Counted from the first letter of the stretch, positions 6,047 through 14,064 are shown. The stretch is 35,014 nucleotides of DNA from Flavobacteriaceae bacterium (GCA_947446865.1 CANFHX010000031.1:1-35014), one strand, 5' to 3'. Made by a program: numbers and translations. Notes: a model not told the origin generated them from the sequence alone.

Positions 6047-8143
6047 TTATTCTTTTATAAACTTGTAACTTGCTTTGGAAGTATTGAAGTAAATTGTATA
6101 TATTCCATTAGAAAGTTTAGAAACATCTACTTTTTCTTCATTAGAAATCGAAGCTTTTTCCATTACTTTTTGTCCTAATATATTATAAATCGTAATGCTT
6201 TCATTAGTATCAAATTCTCCTTTAATGGTGATTTGATTCTTAGCCGGATTAGGATAAATTACTACATTTTCTTTTACATTTTGAGCAACTGCTAGATTTG
6301 GAGTAACTGTAAGTGAAAACGATCTCACTACAACTGAAGTTCCTAAAGTCGCAGTCATAGTAATTGTGTATACACCCGGAGCAAGAACAGTTCCTACTAT
6401 TGGTGATTGTGTTAAAGTAGCAGCGCAAGCAGCAGAAATAGGATTTGCTAAAGTGGCATAACTTGGTAATGTATAGGTATTAGTAGCATCAGCAGCAACT
6501 GTTTGGTTTGCTATTGAAGCCATTGTTAATGAAAGTGCTGGCAAGGTATACCCTTTGCTTACAAATTTGACCGTAATTGTAGTGATGTCTGCACAAGAAT
6601 AATTCATGTCAATTGCTGCTTGCCGAACGGCTATAGCTGCTTTTTGTTGGGTTGCTGTGTGATCAGTATAAGATAAACCTTCAAGAAATGCTTTGTCGGT
6701 TTTAACTCTTCCAATAGCATCCCAAATTTTCATCATTGCTGTAGACCAAATTTGACCATCCATGTGGTTGTCGCTCATTAGAACTCCTGCAGGATAATTT
6801 AAAGAATAATTAGTGTTTCTTGTCGATCCCCATGCTGGACCATCCCAATTAAAAATCTTTTGATAGGCTGCATTAGTAGTAGCCCATTGATTTAAACTAC
6901 GACTATAGGATTGTGCCCAATAGTCGCCGTTTCCTTCGCCTAAACCGTCATCAACATCACCTGCTACATTTCCTGGAGTTGAACCATTAGTAATCCAATC
7001 GTGAATTCCATGACCAAATTCATGAAGAACTACATCGGCATCTTCAGCATCATCAACACCGCCCTCACCAAAAACTATTTGTTCGGTATTAGGCATATAA
7101 TAAGAATTATCGGCACCATTAGCTCCAGAAGGATCAAAAAAGAAGATTCCAGAATTCAATGATGGGCGACAAATTATTCCCAAAGTTGTATTGATGTATC
7201 GCATGCTGTTGTCTAAATGATAAAACGCATTTGCAGCTTCAAATCCATATTGACTTCTATTGAAAGAAAATGCACTTGTAGCTTGTGTGAAAAGTCCTCT
7301 GCTTGGTGCTTCTATATCCTTGATTTCTACAAAAGAACTTTTTAATTTGTAAACTCCTGCAGTTAAATCTATTTCTGGTAAAGTAACTAAAGAACGAGCA
7401 GCGTCTAAAGCCGTGTTGGTAGCATTATTACCATCAACATAACTACCTGTATAAGTAGTTTGGGCAACTGAAAGTGGGTCTGGATTGAAAATCATTGCCG
7501 TTCCTGAAACAAAAGCTAAAGTAGATTTAGTTACTTCTTTTTTGTTCTCATTTTCCTTTTTTGGTTCTTCTTCCTTTTTTTTTGATTTGTTTTTATGATG
7601 GTATATAGCCACATCTCTTTTGCTTAAAACATTTCCTGTTTGTGCATCAATTAAAACTTCCCAGCTACCAACTCCTTCACTTGAATTGGAAATAATTTTG
7701 TAAACTAGTTTTGCTTCAGGCAACTGACTATTGATAACTAAATCACATTTTTGAAGTACAAAAACTTCTTTATTATTCAATGTTTGCTTCGCTTTTTCAA
7801 TAGCTTGTTCTTTATTGAGTGTTGGAATAGTACTGATACTAGTATCTTTATCCATATAAGAATTTGTTGTACTTGTAATTTCATTATCAGGATTGAAATG
7901 AATTACTAATTCTGAATTTATTACGGGTACATTATGAACCATCTGTTGGAACCGTAAAGTTTCACCGGAGATACTTTTTCTAACAAAAGAAAGATTAAAT
8001 ACATCTGTATTTTTGATTTTCAACTCTTTAGCATGAGAAGTAATCCATGCTCTTGCAGCACTCTCGTTAAGAGAGGTTTGCGCATTAGTGCTAAATATTA
8101 TTGCTACAAAAAACAATACTATTGCTTGTAATTTTAATTTCAT
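6047..8143 (-). CDS. Secreted zinc metalloprotease with T9SS sorting domain
   Basis: This is a 698-aa preproenzyme. Signal peptide 1-22 is followed by a fungalysin/thermolysin-type propeptide with PepSY-like segments (about 25-180; WEVLIDAQTGNVLSKRD at 161-177). A lysine/glutamate-rich linker spans 184-206. The catalytic domain carries HEFGH (H374, E375, H378) with a downstream glutamate, probably E403, in GLGEGNGDYW as third zinc ligand. This pattern fits fungalysin-like (M36) or related gluzincins. The C-terminus (about 617-698) is a type A T9SS tail: NVVIYPNPAKN, then the SNGIYTIYF strand and a final KFIKE. It should be secreted across the outer membrane and the tail removed. It is likely monocistronic, with its own terminator. 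Confidence 0.9.
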   Translation of the reverse strand: MKLKLQAIVLFFVAIIFSTNAQTSLNESAARAWITSHAKELKIKNTDVFNLSFVRKSISGETLRFQQMVHNVPVINSELVIHFNPDNEITSTTNSYMDKDTSISTIPTLNKEQAIEKAKQTLNNKEVFVLQKCDLVINSQLPEAKLVYKIISNSSEGVGSWEVLIDAQTGNVLSKRDVAIYHHKNKSKKKEEEPKKENENKKEVTKSTLAFVSGTAMIFNPDPLSVAQTTYTGSYVDGNNATNTALDAARSLVTLPEIDLTAGVYKLKSSFVEIKDIEAPSRGLFTQATSAFSFNRSQYGFEAANAFYHLDNSMRYINTTLGIICRPSLNSGIFFFDPSGANGADNSYYMPNTEQIVFGEGGVDDAEDADVVLHEFGHGIHDWITNGSTPGNVAGDVDDGLGEGNGDYWAQSYSRSLNQWATTNAAYQKIFNWDGPAWGSTRNTNYSLNYPAGVLMSDNHMDGQIWSTAMMKIWDAIGRVKTDKAFLEGLSYTDHTATQQKAAIAVRQAAIDMNYSCADITTITVKFVSKGYTLPALSLTMASIANQTVAADATNTYTLPSYATLANPISAACAATLTQSPIVGTVLAPGVYTITMTATLGTSVVVRSFSLTVTPNLAVAQNVKENVVIYPNPAKNQITIKGEFDTNESITIYNILGQKVMEKASISNEEKVDVSKLSNGIYTIYFNTSKASYKFIKE

Positions 8144-8231
8144 ATTGGTTTAAGGTTAGTTAATTTTATAATTTTTTAAAAATCAATTGTTTACAAATAA
8201 ACTCAAATTTATTGAATTTCTGAAATTTATT

Positions 8232-9509
8232 TTAATGGAGGCTTTGGATTCCTTTTTTTAACATCTGTCCAAAGTCGTACATGTCTTCAAAGGAAGTGTA
8301 CAATGGCACTGGCGCCAAACGAATAACGTTAGGTTCGCGCCAATCCGTTATTACTCCGTTTTTCATTAAATAATCAAAAAGGTTTCGGCCTTCTCCATGA
8401 AGGAAAACGGATAATTGACAGGCTCTTTCTTCTGGATTGGAAGGGGTTATTATTTCGAAAGTACTCTCGACTTCTTTATCAATTTCATGCAAAATGAATT
8501 CTAGATAGGAAGTGATTTGGTTTCTTTTTTGGATTAGTTTTTCCATACCTATTTCGGCAAACATGTCTACGGATGCTAAATAGGGAGCTAAAGACAATAT
8601 TGGAAGATTGCTAATTTGCCATCCGTCAGCTCCATGAACTGGATCGAAGTTGGGTTCCATTTTAAATCGACGTTCTTTATTGTGTCCCCACCAACCTGCA
8701 AAACGTGGCAAATTGGTATGGTGGTGTTTTTCATGTACGAAACAACCCGAAGCATTTCCGGGTCCCGAATTCATGTATTTATACGAACACCAAGCAGCAA
8801 AATCTACATTCCAATCGTGAAGTTCTAATTTTATATTTCCTGCAGCATGGGCTAGATCGAAACCTACATAGGCTCCAACTTTATGTCCCGCTTCGGTTAT
8901 GGTTTTCATATCGAAAACTTGTCCGGTATAATAGTTTACACCGCCAAATAAGACTAAAGCTAATTCGTCACCGACTTCTTCAATTTTAGCAAGAATGTCT
9001 TCCAAACGGATGTTGTGTTCGCCTTCGCGACGTTTTATTTCTACTATGGCATCGCTAGGATCTAAACCGTGGTGGTTGACTTGCGATTGGAACATGTATT
9101 GGTCGGAAGGGAATGCTTTTTCTTCGCAAATGATTTTGAATCGTGTTGCAGTTGGACGATAGAACGAAACCATTAACAAATGTAAGTTAACGGTTAAGGT
9201 ATTCATCACGGCAACTTCGGAAGGCTTTGCGCCTACTATTTTACTTAACGGATTTGCGAATCGTTCTTGGTAGTCCCACCAAGGTTTCTCTGCATAAAAA
9301 TGTCCTTCTACTGCAAGATTGGCCCAGTCGTTCATTACTTCGTCTACGTAGGATTTGGTTCTTTTAGGCTGTAGGCCTAAAGAATTTCCGGTGAAGTAAA
9401 TTACATTTTTTCCGTTGTGTTGTGGAAAAATAAACTCCTCTCTGTAGGATTTTAATTCGTCTTGTGCATCGAGACTTTGTGCGTATTCGCGGGTATTTTG
9501 AAAAGTCAT
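8232..9509 (-). CDS. kynU: Kynureninase
   Basis: This 425-aa PLP enzyme of the aminotransferase class V fold hydrolyses L-kynurenine or 3-hydroxykynurenine to anthranilate or 3-hydroxyanthranilate plus alanine (tryptophan degradation, de novo NAD route). Supporting motifs are YFTGNSLGLQP (38-48) near the N-terminus, GFDLAHAAGN (216-225) with the PLP-contacting aspartate D218, and the Schiff-base lysine K244 in WCSYKYMNSGPG. RLAPVPLYTSFEDMYDF near the C-terminus also fits kynureninases. No other kynurenine-pathway gene is adjacent. Length is normal and no signal peptide is seen, so the enzyme is cytoplasmic. Confidence 0.95.
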   Translation of the reverse strand: MTFQNTREYAQSLDAQDELKSYREEFIFPQHNGKNVIYFTGNSLGLQPKRTKSYVDEVMNDWANLAVEGHFYAEKPWWDYQERFANPLSKIVGAKPSEVAVMNTLTVNLHLLMVSFYRPTATRFKIICEEKAFPSDQYMFQSQVNHHGLDPSDAIVEIKRREGEHNIRLEDILAKIEEVGDELALVLFGGVNYYTGQVFDMKTITEAGHKVGAYVGFDLAHAAGNIKLELHDWNVDFAAWCSYKYMNSGPGNASGCFVHEKHHHTNLPRFAGWWGHNKERRFKMEPNFDPVHGADGWQISNLPILSLAPYLASVDMFAEIGMEKLIQKRNQITSYLEFILHEIDKEVESTFEIITPSNPEERACQLSVFLHGEGRNLFDYLMKNGVITDWREPNVIRLAPVPLYTSFEDMYDFGQMLKKGIQSLH

Positions 9510-9537
9510 TTTTTGTTTTTTTATAGGGATTACGTAG

Positions 9538-9557
9538 GGACAAGTTGCGACTTGTCC
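9538..9557. repeat. Perfect 20-bp palindrome, dispersed repeat copy 2
   Basis: GGACAAGTTGCGACTTGTCC followed by GTAC is the relative of the palindrome at 801-820 (GGACAGGTCGCGACCTGTCC plus GTAC). The two arms changed together in both positions where the copies differ, so base pairing is retained. It would lie in the 5' untranslated region of kynU, 29 nt before the start codon. Confidence 0.72.
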
Positions 9558-9587
9558 GTACCCTTGTACTGGGTTCGTATTGTGGTG

Positions 9588-9617
9588 TAAATGTAGAGAA
9601 AAATATTAAAGGCGCAA
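9588..9617 (-). promoter_or_regulatory. Possible kynU promoter
   Basis: On the minus strand TTG (9617-9615) and TACATTTA (9595-9588) are 19 nt apart, one mismatch from the TAnnTTTG consensus. The -33 box lies inside a GGCGCAAAGG repeat. The region 9618-9683 beyond it is otherwise unremarkable. Confidence 0.45.
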
Positions 9618-9683
9618 AGGGTTGTGGGTTGTGGATTTTGGGTTGTTTAGGAAAATTTTATTTTTAGGAACAATGCCAACTGC

Positions 9684-9780
9684 ATAGCCCCGATTGAGCC
9701 GATATCCTTGCGTAGTTTACGGAGCAAGATAAAGGCGAAAGCGGGAATAGGCTTTACTAAAATGCGCAAGCCATTCGCTA
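9684..9780 (-). repeat. Structured dispersed intergenic element, copy 2
   Basis: AGCCCCGATTGAGCCGATATCCTT, then a short stem (CTTGC...GCAAG), then AAGATAAAGGCGAAAGCGGGAATAGGCT. It continues into TTTACTAAAATGCGCAAGCC and ATTCGCT, which recurs almost unchanged in the element at 13940-14064. It lies downstream of the stop of the minus-strand T9SS protein gene, separated from it by a terminator hairpin. Confidence 0.68.
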
Positions 9781-9806
9781 CTGAAAATACTTTTATTAAA
9801 AAGTAT

Positions 9807-9849
9807 TTAAACAACAAACCACCAATAGTTTTGGTGGTTTATTGTTTAA
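9807..9849 (-). terminator. Hairpin terminator of the choice-of-anchor L gene
   Basis: TTAAACAACAAACCACCAA pairs with TTGGTGGTTTATTGTTTAA (19 bp with one G.U or A.C pair and a 5-nt loop). It lies 16 nt downstream of the minus-strand stop. There is no perfect T run, so it may stabilise the 3' end as well as terminate. Confidence 0.72.
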
Positions 9850-9865
9850 ATAGGGGTTGTTTTAA

Positions 9866-12034
9866 TTATTCTTTAATGAATTTTTTGGTAACTTTTTTGT
9901 CTCCGGATAGGATTTCTAGGAAGTACATTCCGTTAGAGAGTGGTTCTATATTTAATGTATTTGTGTTTTGTGTTTGCACAAGTATTATTTTACCTGATAA
10001 ATCGCTGATGGTTATTTGATCTATTGGATTATCAGAATCGGAATTTATTTGCAAGTATTTTTGTGCCGGGTTAGGGTACAATGTAAATCCTTGGCTTGCA
10101 AAAGTAGCGCTACTTAGGGCAGCTATAAATTCGGTATTGAAAGTGTTGGTTGTAATTGGCTGGTTGTTGTCGAAAACTATTGAGGCTGTATTGGGAATAA
10201 TATCTCCAATAGAAAATCCTGGTTTAAGTTTAACTTTAAAAGTTGCATATCCTTTTCCGATTTGAGTATTTGCAACCGAGGGCGGAAGAAAAATGTTGTT
10301 AAAACTCCATTTTAAATTAGCACCATTTCTTTCTAATATGTAATCATGGCTTGCATTTATCATTCTAATTGAGGTTTCATCAATTTTTGAATCTAATACA
10401 TCATTGATTTTAATATTTAGAGCATTTGCGTTTCCTGTGTTTTCAAATTTTATAGTATAAAATAGATAATCATTTGGTGTAAATTGGTTGTAAATGATTT
10501 TACCTCCATGAGTTTCATCTACCGTATTAGGATCGTAAGCCGCTACAATTGTTTGTGTATTGGAAGAACTATTGTTAGTGAAATTCACATCTTCTAGTGG
10601 GCCATTTATTGAAGCTGTAGAAGTTAATAAATCATTGATATTAACTATTGGAATTACGGGAACATTCATGCTTACATCAATGGTTCTAGTTTCAAATGGA
10701 GTAAGATTGTCATAGTTATAAGTGAATCCAGTTGCATTTGCAATGGTTCCGGCTTGACTGATTGTTGAATTGGTTATTTCAATAGGGTTGTTAAAACTTA
10801 CAATTCCAGAAGTAGTTGTCAAGCTGTTATTTTGATATACAATTCTATTGATGTAATCAAAACCAGCTCTTGGGTTAGTTAAAGGAACAATATTCACACT
10901 TACATCCTCAAAAGGTTGTGTTGCTTGAATAGGAAAATAATAAGTTTGGTTGGAACTGCCAATTGGAATAATAATGTTGCTGTAGTTAGTAGGTACTAAT
11001 GAATAGTAAGCTGCATATTCTGAGTTAATAGCATAATTAAAATTATAACTATTGGTTCCAGTTGTATCATAAACAGAGTAGCTTCCGCTAGGAACAGTTA
11101 TGGAATTTATAGTTGCCGAATTGTTTTTTTCAATTAGGAAAGTTCCATTTGGGAAATTAATTTCATTAGTGTCTTTAATGCCATTGTTATTGGAATCTAC
11201 GAAGGCAACTAATTTTGTTTCTGAGCAAAGAGTAGAAGAAAAACTTCCTGCTTGTAAGAAAACGGCTGAATCCCATGCGTTATCACCTACATTGGCAACT
11301 GCTAATTTTATGTGATAGGTTTCTCCACATTGAATATTTGAAGCAGCAGAAAGCACTGTAGTAAAGCCATCGAATTGAATAGAAGTGTTTAGAAGAGGTG
11401 TGGCTCCAGTTCCATTATTAACATAATAGGCGGCATTGGCATTAGAATTAACGGTATCAATTGAAATTGGAATGGAGGTGTTTGGTATTAAAGCAATATT
11501 TTTAGCATTTCCTTCAAAAGGTCCAGAAATACCTGGTCCGCTAATAAAAAAACCAAAAACATCATTATAGGTAGTATTAACAAACTCTAAGTATTCTTCG
11601 GATGCAAAAACAAAATTGAAACTAATATTATCTCCTTGAGCTACAAAATCAAATTCAATGGTAGCTTTGTTGTATATGGTTCCTGTTGTTATTAACGCTA
11701 AATCGTTATCTCCGGGGCTAATATTACTTGATGGTTGAGAAGCACCTCCACTATTATTAGGGCCAACGGCAACTTGACCTTTTCCAGTACTTAGAAGTAA
11801 TCCTTGATTAATTCCAATATTGGTAGTTGTTCCATTTGAAAAAGCATTTACTTGATCTTTAAGCATAGTTGCACTTGACAGAGAACCATTAAATTTCACA
11901 TTAGAAATATAAACATTACTACCCAATAATACATTTTGAACTAATTCGGTAGGGGTATTGGTATTGTTTACGATTAATTGGGCTTGACTAGAAAGTGTGC
12001 CCAATAATAGTAGAAGAAGTAAAGTTTTTTTCAT
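9866..12034 (-). CDS. Choice-of-anchor L domain T9SS surface protein
   Basis: This is a 722-aa secreted protein with signal peptide 1-19. Residues about 25-270 look like the choice-of-anchor L domain: SNVKFNGSLSSA (44-55), GINQGLLLSTG (74-84), FVFASEEYLEFVN (141-153), DVFGFFISGPG (158-168), CGETYHIKLAVANVGDNAWDSAVFL (236-260). A linker includes DSNNNGIKD (280-288), a calcium-loop-like sequence. Residues about 498-640 fit the DUF11/DUF7619-type conserved repeat domain (YDPNTVDETHG, YTIKFENTGNANA, ASIVFDNNQPI). The tail 648-722 is a type A T9SS sorting domain (GFTLYPNPAQKYLQI, LSNGMYFLEI, KKFIKE). Likely surface-attached or released adhesin; its ligand is unknown. Confidence 0.88.
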   Translation of the reverse strand: MKKTLLLLLLLGTLSSQAQLIVNNTNTPTELVQNVLLGSNVYISNVKFNGSLSSATMLKDQVNAFSNGTTTNIGINQGLLLSTGKGQVAVGPNNSGGASQPSSNISPGDNDLALITTGTIYNKATIEFDFVAQGDNISFNFVFASEEYLEFVNTTYNDVFGFFISGPGISGPFEGNAKNIALIPNTSIPISIDTVNSNANAAYYVNNGTGATPLLNTSIQFDGFTTVLSAASNIQCGETYHIKLAVANVGDNAWDSAVFLQAGSFSSTLCSETKLVAFVDSNNNGIKDTNEINFPNGTFLIEKNNSATINSITVPSGSYSVYDTTGTNSYNFNYAINSEYAAYYSLVPTNYSNIIIPIGSSNQTYYFPIQATQPFEDVSVNIVPLTNPRAGFDYINRIVYQNNSLTTTSGIVSFNNPIEITNSTISQAGTIANATGFTYNYDNLTPFETRTIDVSMNVPVIPIVNINDLLTSTASINGPLEDVNFTNNSSSNTQTIVAAYDPNTVDETHGGKIIYNQFTPNDYLFYTIKFENTGNANALNIKINDVLDSKIDETSIRMINASHDYILERNGANLKWSFNNIFLPPSVANTQIGKGYATFKVKLKPGFSIGDIIPNTASIVFDNNQPITTNTFNTEFIAALSSATFASQGFTLYPNPAQKYLQINSDSDNPIDQITISDLSGKIILVQTQNTNTLNIEPLSNGMYFLEILSGDKKVTKKFIKE

Positions 12035-12056
12035 AATAATTTAAGTTAAATTCATT

Positions 12057-12086
12057 CAAATATAAATATATTTATAGAATATACAA
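12057..12086 (-). promoter_or_regulatory. Promoter of the choice-of-anchor L gene
   Basis: On the minus strand TTG (12086-12084) and TATATTTG (12064-12057) are 19 nt apart, a full match to the Bacteroidota consensus, 22 nt before the start codon. It lies between this gene and the flavoprotein pseudogene. Confidence 0.68.
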
Positions 12087-12096
12087 TTTTATTAGT

Positions 12097-12370
12097 TTAT
12101 TTAATCGCCTCAGCTACAATGAATCTACTGGTCCAAGCATTCTGAAAGTTGAATTTATCAGTGATGGCATCAATGTTTACAATTTCTCCAGCAAAAAAAA
12201 GATTGGGATGTAGTTTGCTTTCTATGGTTTTGAAGTTGATTTTTTTTAGGTTGCTACCGCCTTGAGTTACAAATTTTTCTTTGAAGGAGCTTTTGCCATT
12301 TACTTGAAATTCGCCTTGGGTTAATTGCAAGGTAAGATTTTGCAGTTGTTTTTTAGTTAAATCAGCCTAT
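12097..12370 (-). pseudogene. 3'-end fragment of a BaiN/HI0933-type flavoprotein gene
   Basis: About 90 codons correspond to the C-terminus of the intact gene at 14116-15324, from ADLTKKQLQNL through LTQGEFQVNGKS to NFQNAWTS and the final VAEAI. Most of the sequence is identical, but the flavin-site AITGGFNF reads AITDKFNF and TSG reads TSR. There is no ATG: the conserved Trp codon at the upstream edge has become TAG (12369-12367), and similarity stops there, right where the 21-bp repeat array begins. It is a partial duplication under decay, not a working enzyme. Confidence 0.85.
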
Positions 12371-12580
12371 ATAAGATTTAATGCTTTATCCATAAGGCTT
12401 AATGCTTTTTATATAAGGCTTAATGCTTTTAACATAAGGCTTAATGCTTTCTTCATAAGGCTTAATGCTTTTTTCATAAGGCTTAATGCTTTTTACATAA
12501 GGCTTAATGCTTTTTACATAAGGCTTAATGCTTTCTACATAAGGCTTAATGCTTTCTACATAAGGCTTAATGCTTTTTAG
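12371..12580. repeat. Ten tandem 21-bp repeats
   Basis: There are ten contiguous units of ATAAGGCTTAATGCTTTTTAC, exactly 21 bp each. The first unit is the most diverged. Variation is concentrated in the last six bases of the unit (TTTTAC, TTCTAC, TTTTTC, TTCTTC, TTTTAT, TTTAAC). There are no unique spacers, so it is not CRISPR. On the minus strand one frame is open through nine units and reads VKSIKPY-like heptapeptides, but I see no ATG for it. The T tracts recur every 21 bp, two helical turns, so the DNA may be intrinsically curved. Confidence 0.95.
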
Positions 12581-12692
12581 TTTTGTTTTTTTTTGCCACA
12601 GATTCTCACAGATGCCACGGATTTATTAGAGTGCTTTTTAGTTTTGTTTTTTTTTGCCACAGATTCTCACAGATGCCACGGATTTATTAGAG
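12571..12692. repeat. 61-bp direct repeat, two copies
   Basis: Units 12571-12631 and 12632-12692 are 61 bp each and identical or nearly so. They begin TGCTTTTTAGTTTTG and contain GCCACAGATTCTCACAGATG and CCACGGATTTATTAGAG. The first unit overlaps the last 21-bp repeat, sharing its TGCTTTTTAG. A third partial TGCTTTTA follows. The GCCACAGATT...CACAGATG core resembles a simple dispersed repeat seen widely in Bacteroidota intergenic DNA (recollection, not checked). Confidence 0.9.
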
Positions 12693-12727
12693 TGCTTTTA
12701 TAGGGTTGTTTTTTGGGTATCTATTTT

Positions 12728-12775
12728 TGAAAAAAATAAACGGATTTTATCGATGTTAGTCGGTAAAATCCGTTT
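12728..12775 (-). terminator. Intrinsic terminator of the 12815 gene
   Basis: AAACGGATTTTA (12738-12749) pairs perfectly with TAAAATCCGTTT (12764-12775) around a 14-nt loop. On the minus strand it is followed by TTATTTTTTTTC. It lies 40 nt after the stop codon of the minus-strand hypothetical gene. Confidence 0.82.
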
Positions 12776-12814
12776 GATTTTTGTTTCCATTATAAATGGA
12801 AAGTTACGCGGTGT

Positions 12815-13540
12815 TTATATTTTCCTAAATTTTATTTTTGCGATTGCTTTGTATTGAACTGAGTTTACATCTAAGATGGAGAACAAATAATCTTTGGCTT
12901 TGTTGCCAATATCTACTAGGTTATCTTCGGCAGTATATAGGTTTTTGTTTCTTTCGCTTCTAGCATTGTTTAAGGGAACGAAGGTATTGGATACTGCTTG
13001 TGTTTTTGCTAGCATTGTTTCTTTTTTTGCTTGATAGGTTTCTACTTTATATTCTTCTTCGTTTGGATTGTAATTGGGTGTGTTTTGGAGAAATGAAATT
13101 AAACCATCCATATTATTGGTGCGTTGGTCGTAACTCATTTGAGATGTTGAATGGCTGACTTGTATTGACGTTGGATCTGTTGTTGTTGGTTTTTTGGATT
13201 TTCGCCCTCCATTTAGTTTTCGTATAATGGTTGTTAAATCTTCTATTTGTGCTGGAGTTACTCCTTCGGTAGCTTTATAGGCTTTCTTGAGTTTTGTTAA
13301 TTGGCGATTTAATGGTTCAAAAAATATTTCTCTATCGTTTACCGCAATGGAATATGGTGCTAAAAGTATATTTACCTTTTCTTGACTGTTGAAGGAAATG
13401 GTATAAATTTGCTGCAGATATTCTATTTTCAGCATTGAATTGCTAGGGATGTAAATACTTCCTAGTGCTTGGATGTTGTTGTTTAATAAATTTAGGTTAG
13501 CAATGTTTTTTGCATGACCTATTTCTGAATTTGATGCCAT
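12815..13540 (-). CDS. Hypothetical protein, two helical segments and a disordered linker
   Basis: This 241-aa protein has no signal peptide and no recognisable catalytic motif. It begins MASNSEIGHAKNIANLNLL and is rich in amphipathic helices. There is a helix-forming N-terminal half (about 5-110) and a low-complexity Lys/Thr/Ser linker (about 111-140, GGRKSKKPTTTDPTS). A second half (about 141-235) follows, with YDQRTNNMDGLISFLQNTP, ARSERNKNLY and SVQYKAIAKIKFRK. The two halves look loosely like a repeated domain. I recall similar proteins annotated only as hypothetical in Flavobacteriia, so it is probably a real conserved family of unknown function. It is a single-gene unit with its own terminator, in a repeat-rich neighbourhood. 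Confidence 0.78.
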   Translation of the reverse strand: MASNSEIGHAKNIANLNLLNNNIQALGSIYIPSNSMLKIEYLQQIYTISFNSQEKVNILLAPYSIAVNDREIFFEPLNRQLTKLKKAYKATEGVTPAQIEDLTTIIRKLNGGRKSKKPTTTDPTSIQVSHSTSQMSYDQRTNNMDGLISFLQNTPNYNPNEEEYKVETYQAKKETMLAKTQAVSNTFVPLNNARSERNKNLYTAEDNLVDIGNKAKDYLFSILDVNSVQYKAIAKIKFRKI

Positions 13541-13939
13541 AATTTTTTTGTTTTAAAGATTATTAATTATTGAAATTATTTATCCTTAACGTGTTGTTTT
13601 TTATATTATTATTTGTATAGTTATTTTTATTAAGTTTTATGATTTCTCTTGTAAACGAGTTCTTACAAAAGGGGTTTTTTGGTTGGTATTTTTGATTTAT
13701 TGGTAGGCAATCTTACGCCAAACCAAGTACATCAAAATAATATAAAAACAGAAAAATTATGGGAGAGTTATTATGTAAAAAGTCCTATTATTGTAAACGA
13801 ATAATGGGACTAAAAATGAGTTGTAAATCTATTTTAGGATTAAGTATAAATATGTAAACTTATTTTAGGACGAGATAGGGGACAAGTTTGTGATTAGTTT
13901 CTTTTGAAATTCTAATTTCACAAAAGACATAACCTTATT
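13541..13939. other. Intergenic region with TGTAAA-type direct repeats
   Basis: There is no coding sequence in this stretch. Three similar 19-bp segments occur at 30-31 bp spacing: TGTAAACGAATAATGGGAC (13792), TGTAAATCTATTTTAGGAT (13822) and TGTAAACTTATTTTAGGAC (13853). Repeats of this style and spacing resemble the multiple terminal repeats of IS21-family ends. No transposase remnant is visible, so this is at most a relic. The remainder is A/T-rich without further features. Confidence 0.45.
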
Positions 13940-14064
13940 AGCCCTGACAGAAGTGGAAATCCTTTTAAATATATAGCCCATGGTTTAAACCATGGGCTAT
14001 ATATTTAAAAGATTGCAACGGATGGCAGGAATGACATTTACTAAAATGCGCAAGCCTTTCGCTC
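13940..14064 (-). repeat. Structured dispersed intergenic element, copy 3, with 50-nt perfect palindrome
   Basis: The left flank is AGCCCTGACAGAAGTGGAAATC. A perfect palindrome without loop follows (13962-13986 against 13987-14011, 25 bp per arm, centred on CCATGGTTTAAACCATGG). The right flank is GATTGCAACGGATGGCAGGA, and the tail TTTACTAAAATGCGCAAGCC with TTTCGCT is shared with copy 2. The flanks match copies 1 and 2 while the stem sequence is unrelated to theirs. On the minus strand it lies about 50 nt downstream of the flavoprotein stop codon and could form its 3' end. Confidence 0.78.

Noticed and set aside
9708..10019. 103-aa plus-strand reading frame
   Set aside because: It covers the dispersed element and a terminator, then runs antisense through the T9SS tail of the choice-of-anchor L gene.
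12097..12330. Functional small protein of 77 aa
   Set aside because: Its apparent start is a TTG inside the region homologous to the flavoprotein C-terminus. It is better explained as a gene fragment.
12371..12580. CRISPR array
   Set aside because: The units are contiguous 21-mers without unique spacers, and no cas gene is present in the window.
12815..12857. Plus-strand frame overlapping the end of the hypothetical gene
   Set aside because: It runs through a repeat, a terminator and the antisense of the minus-strand gene and has no ribosome-entry or promoter context.
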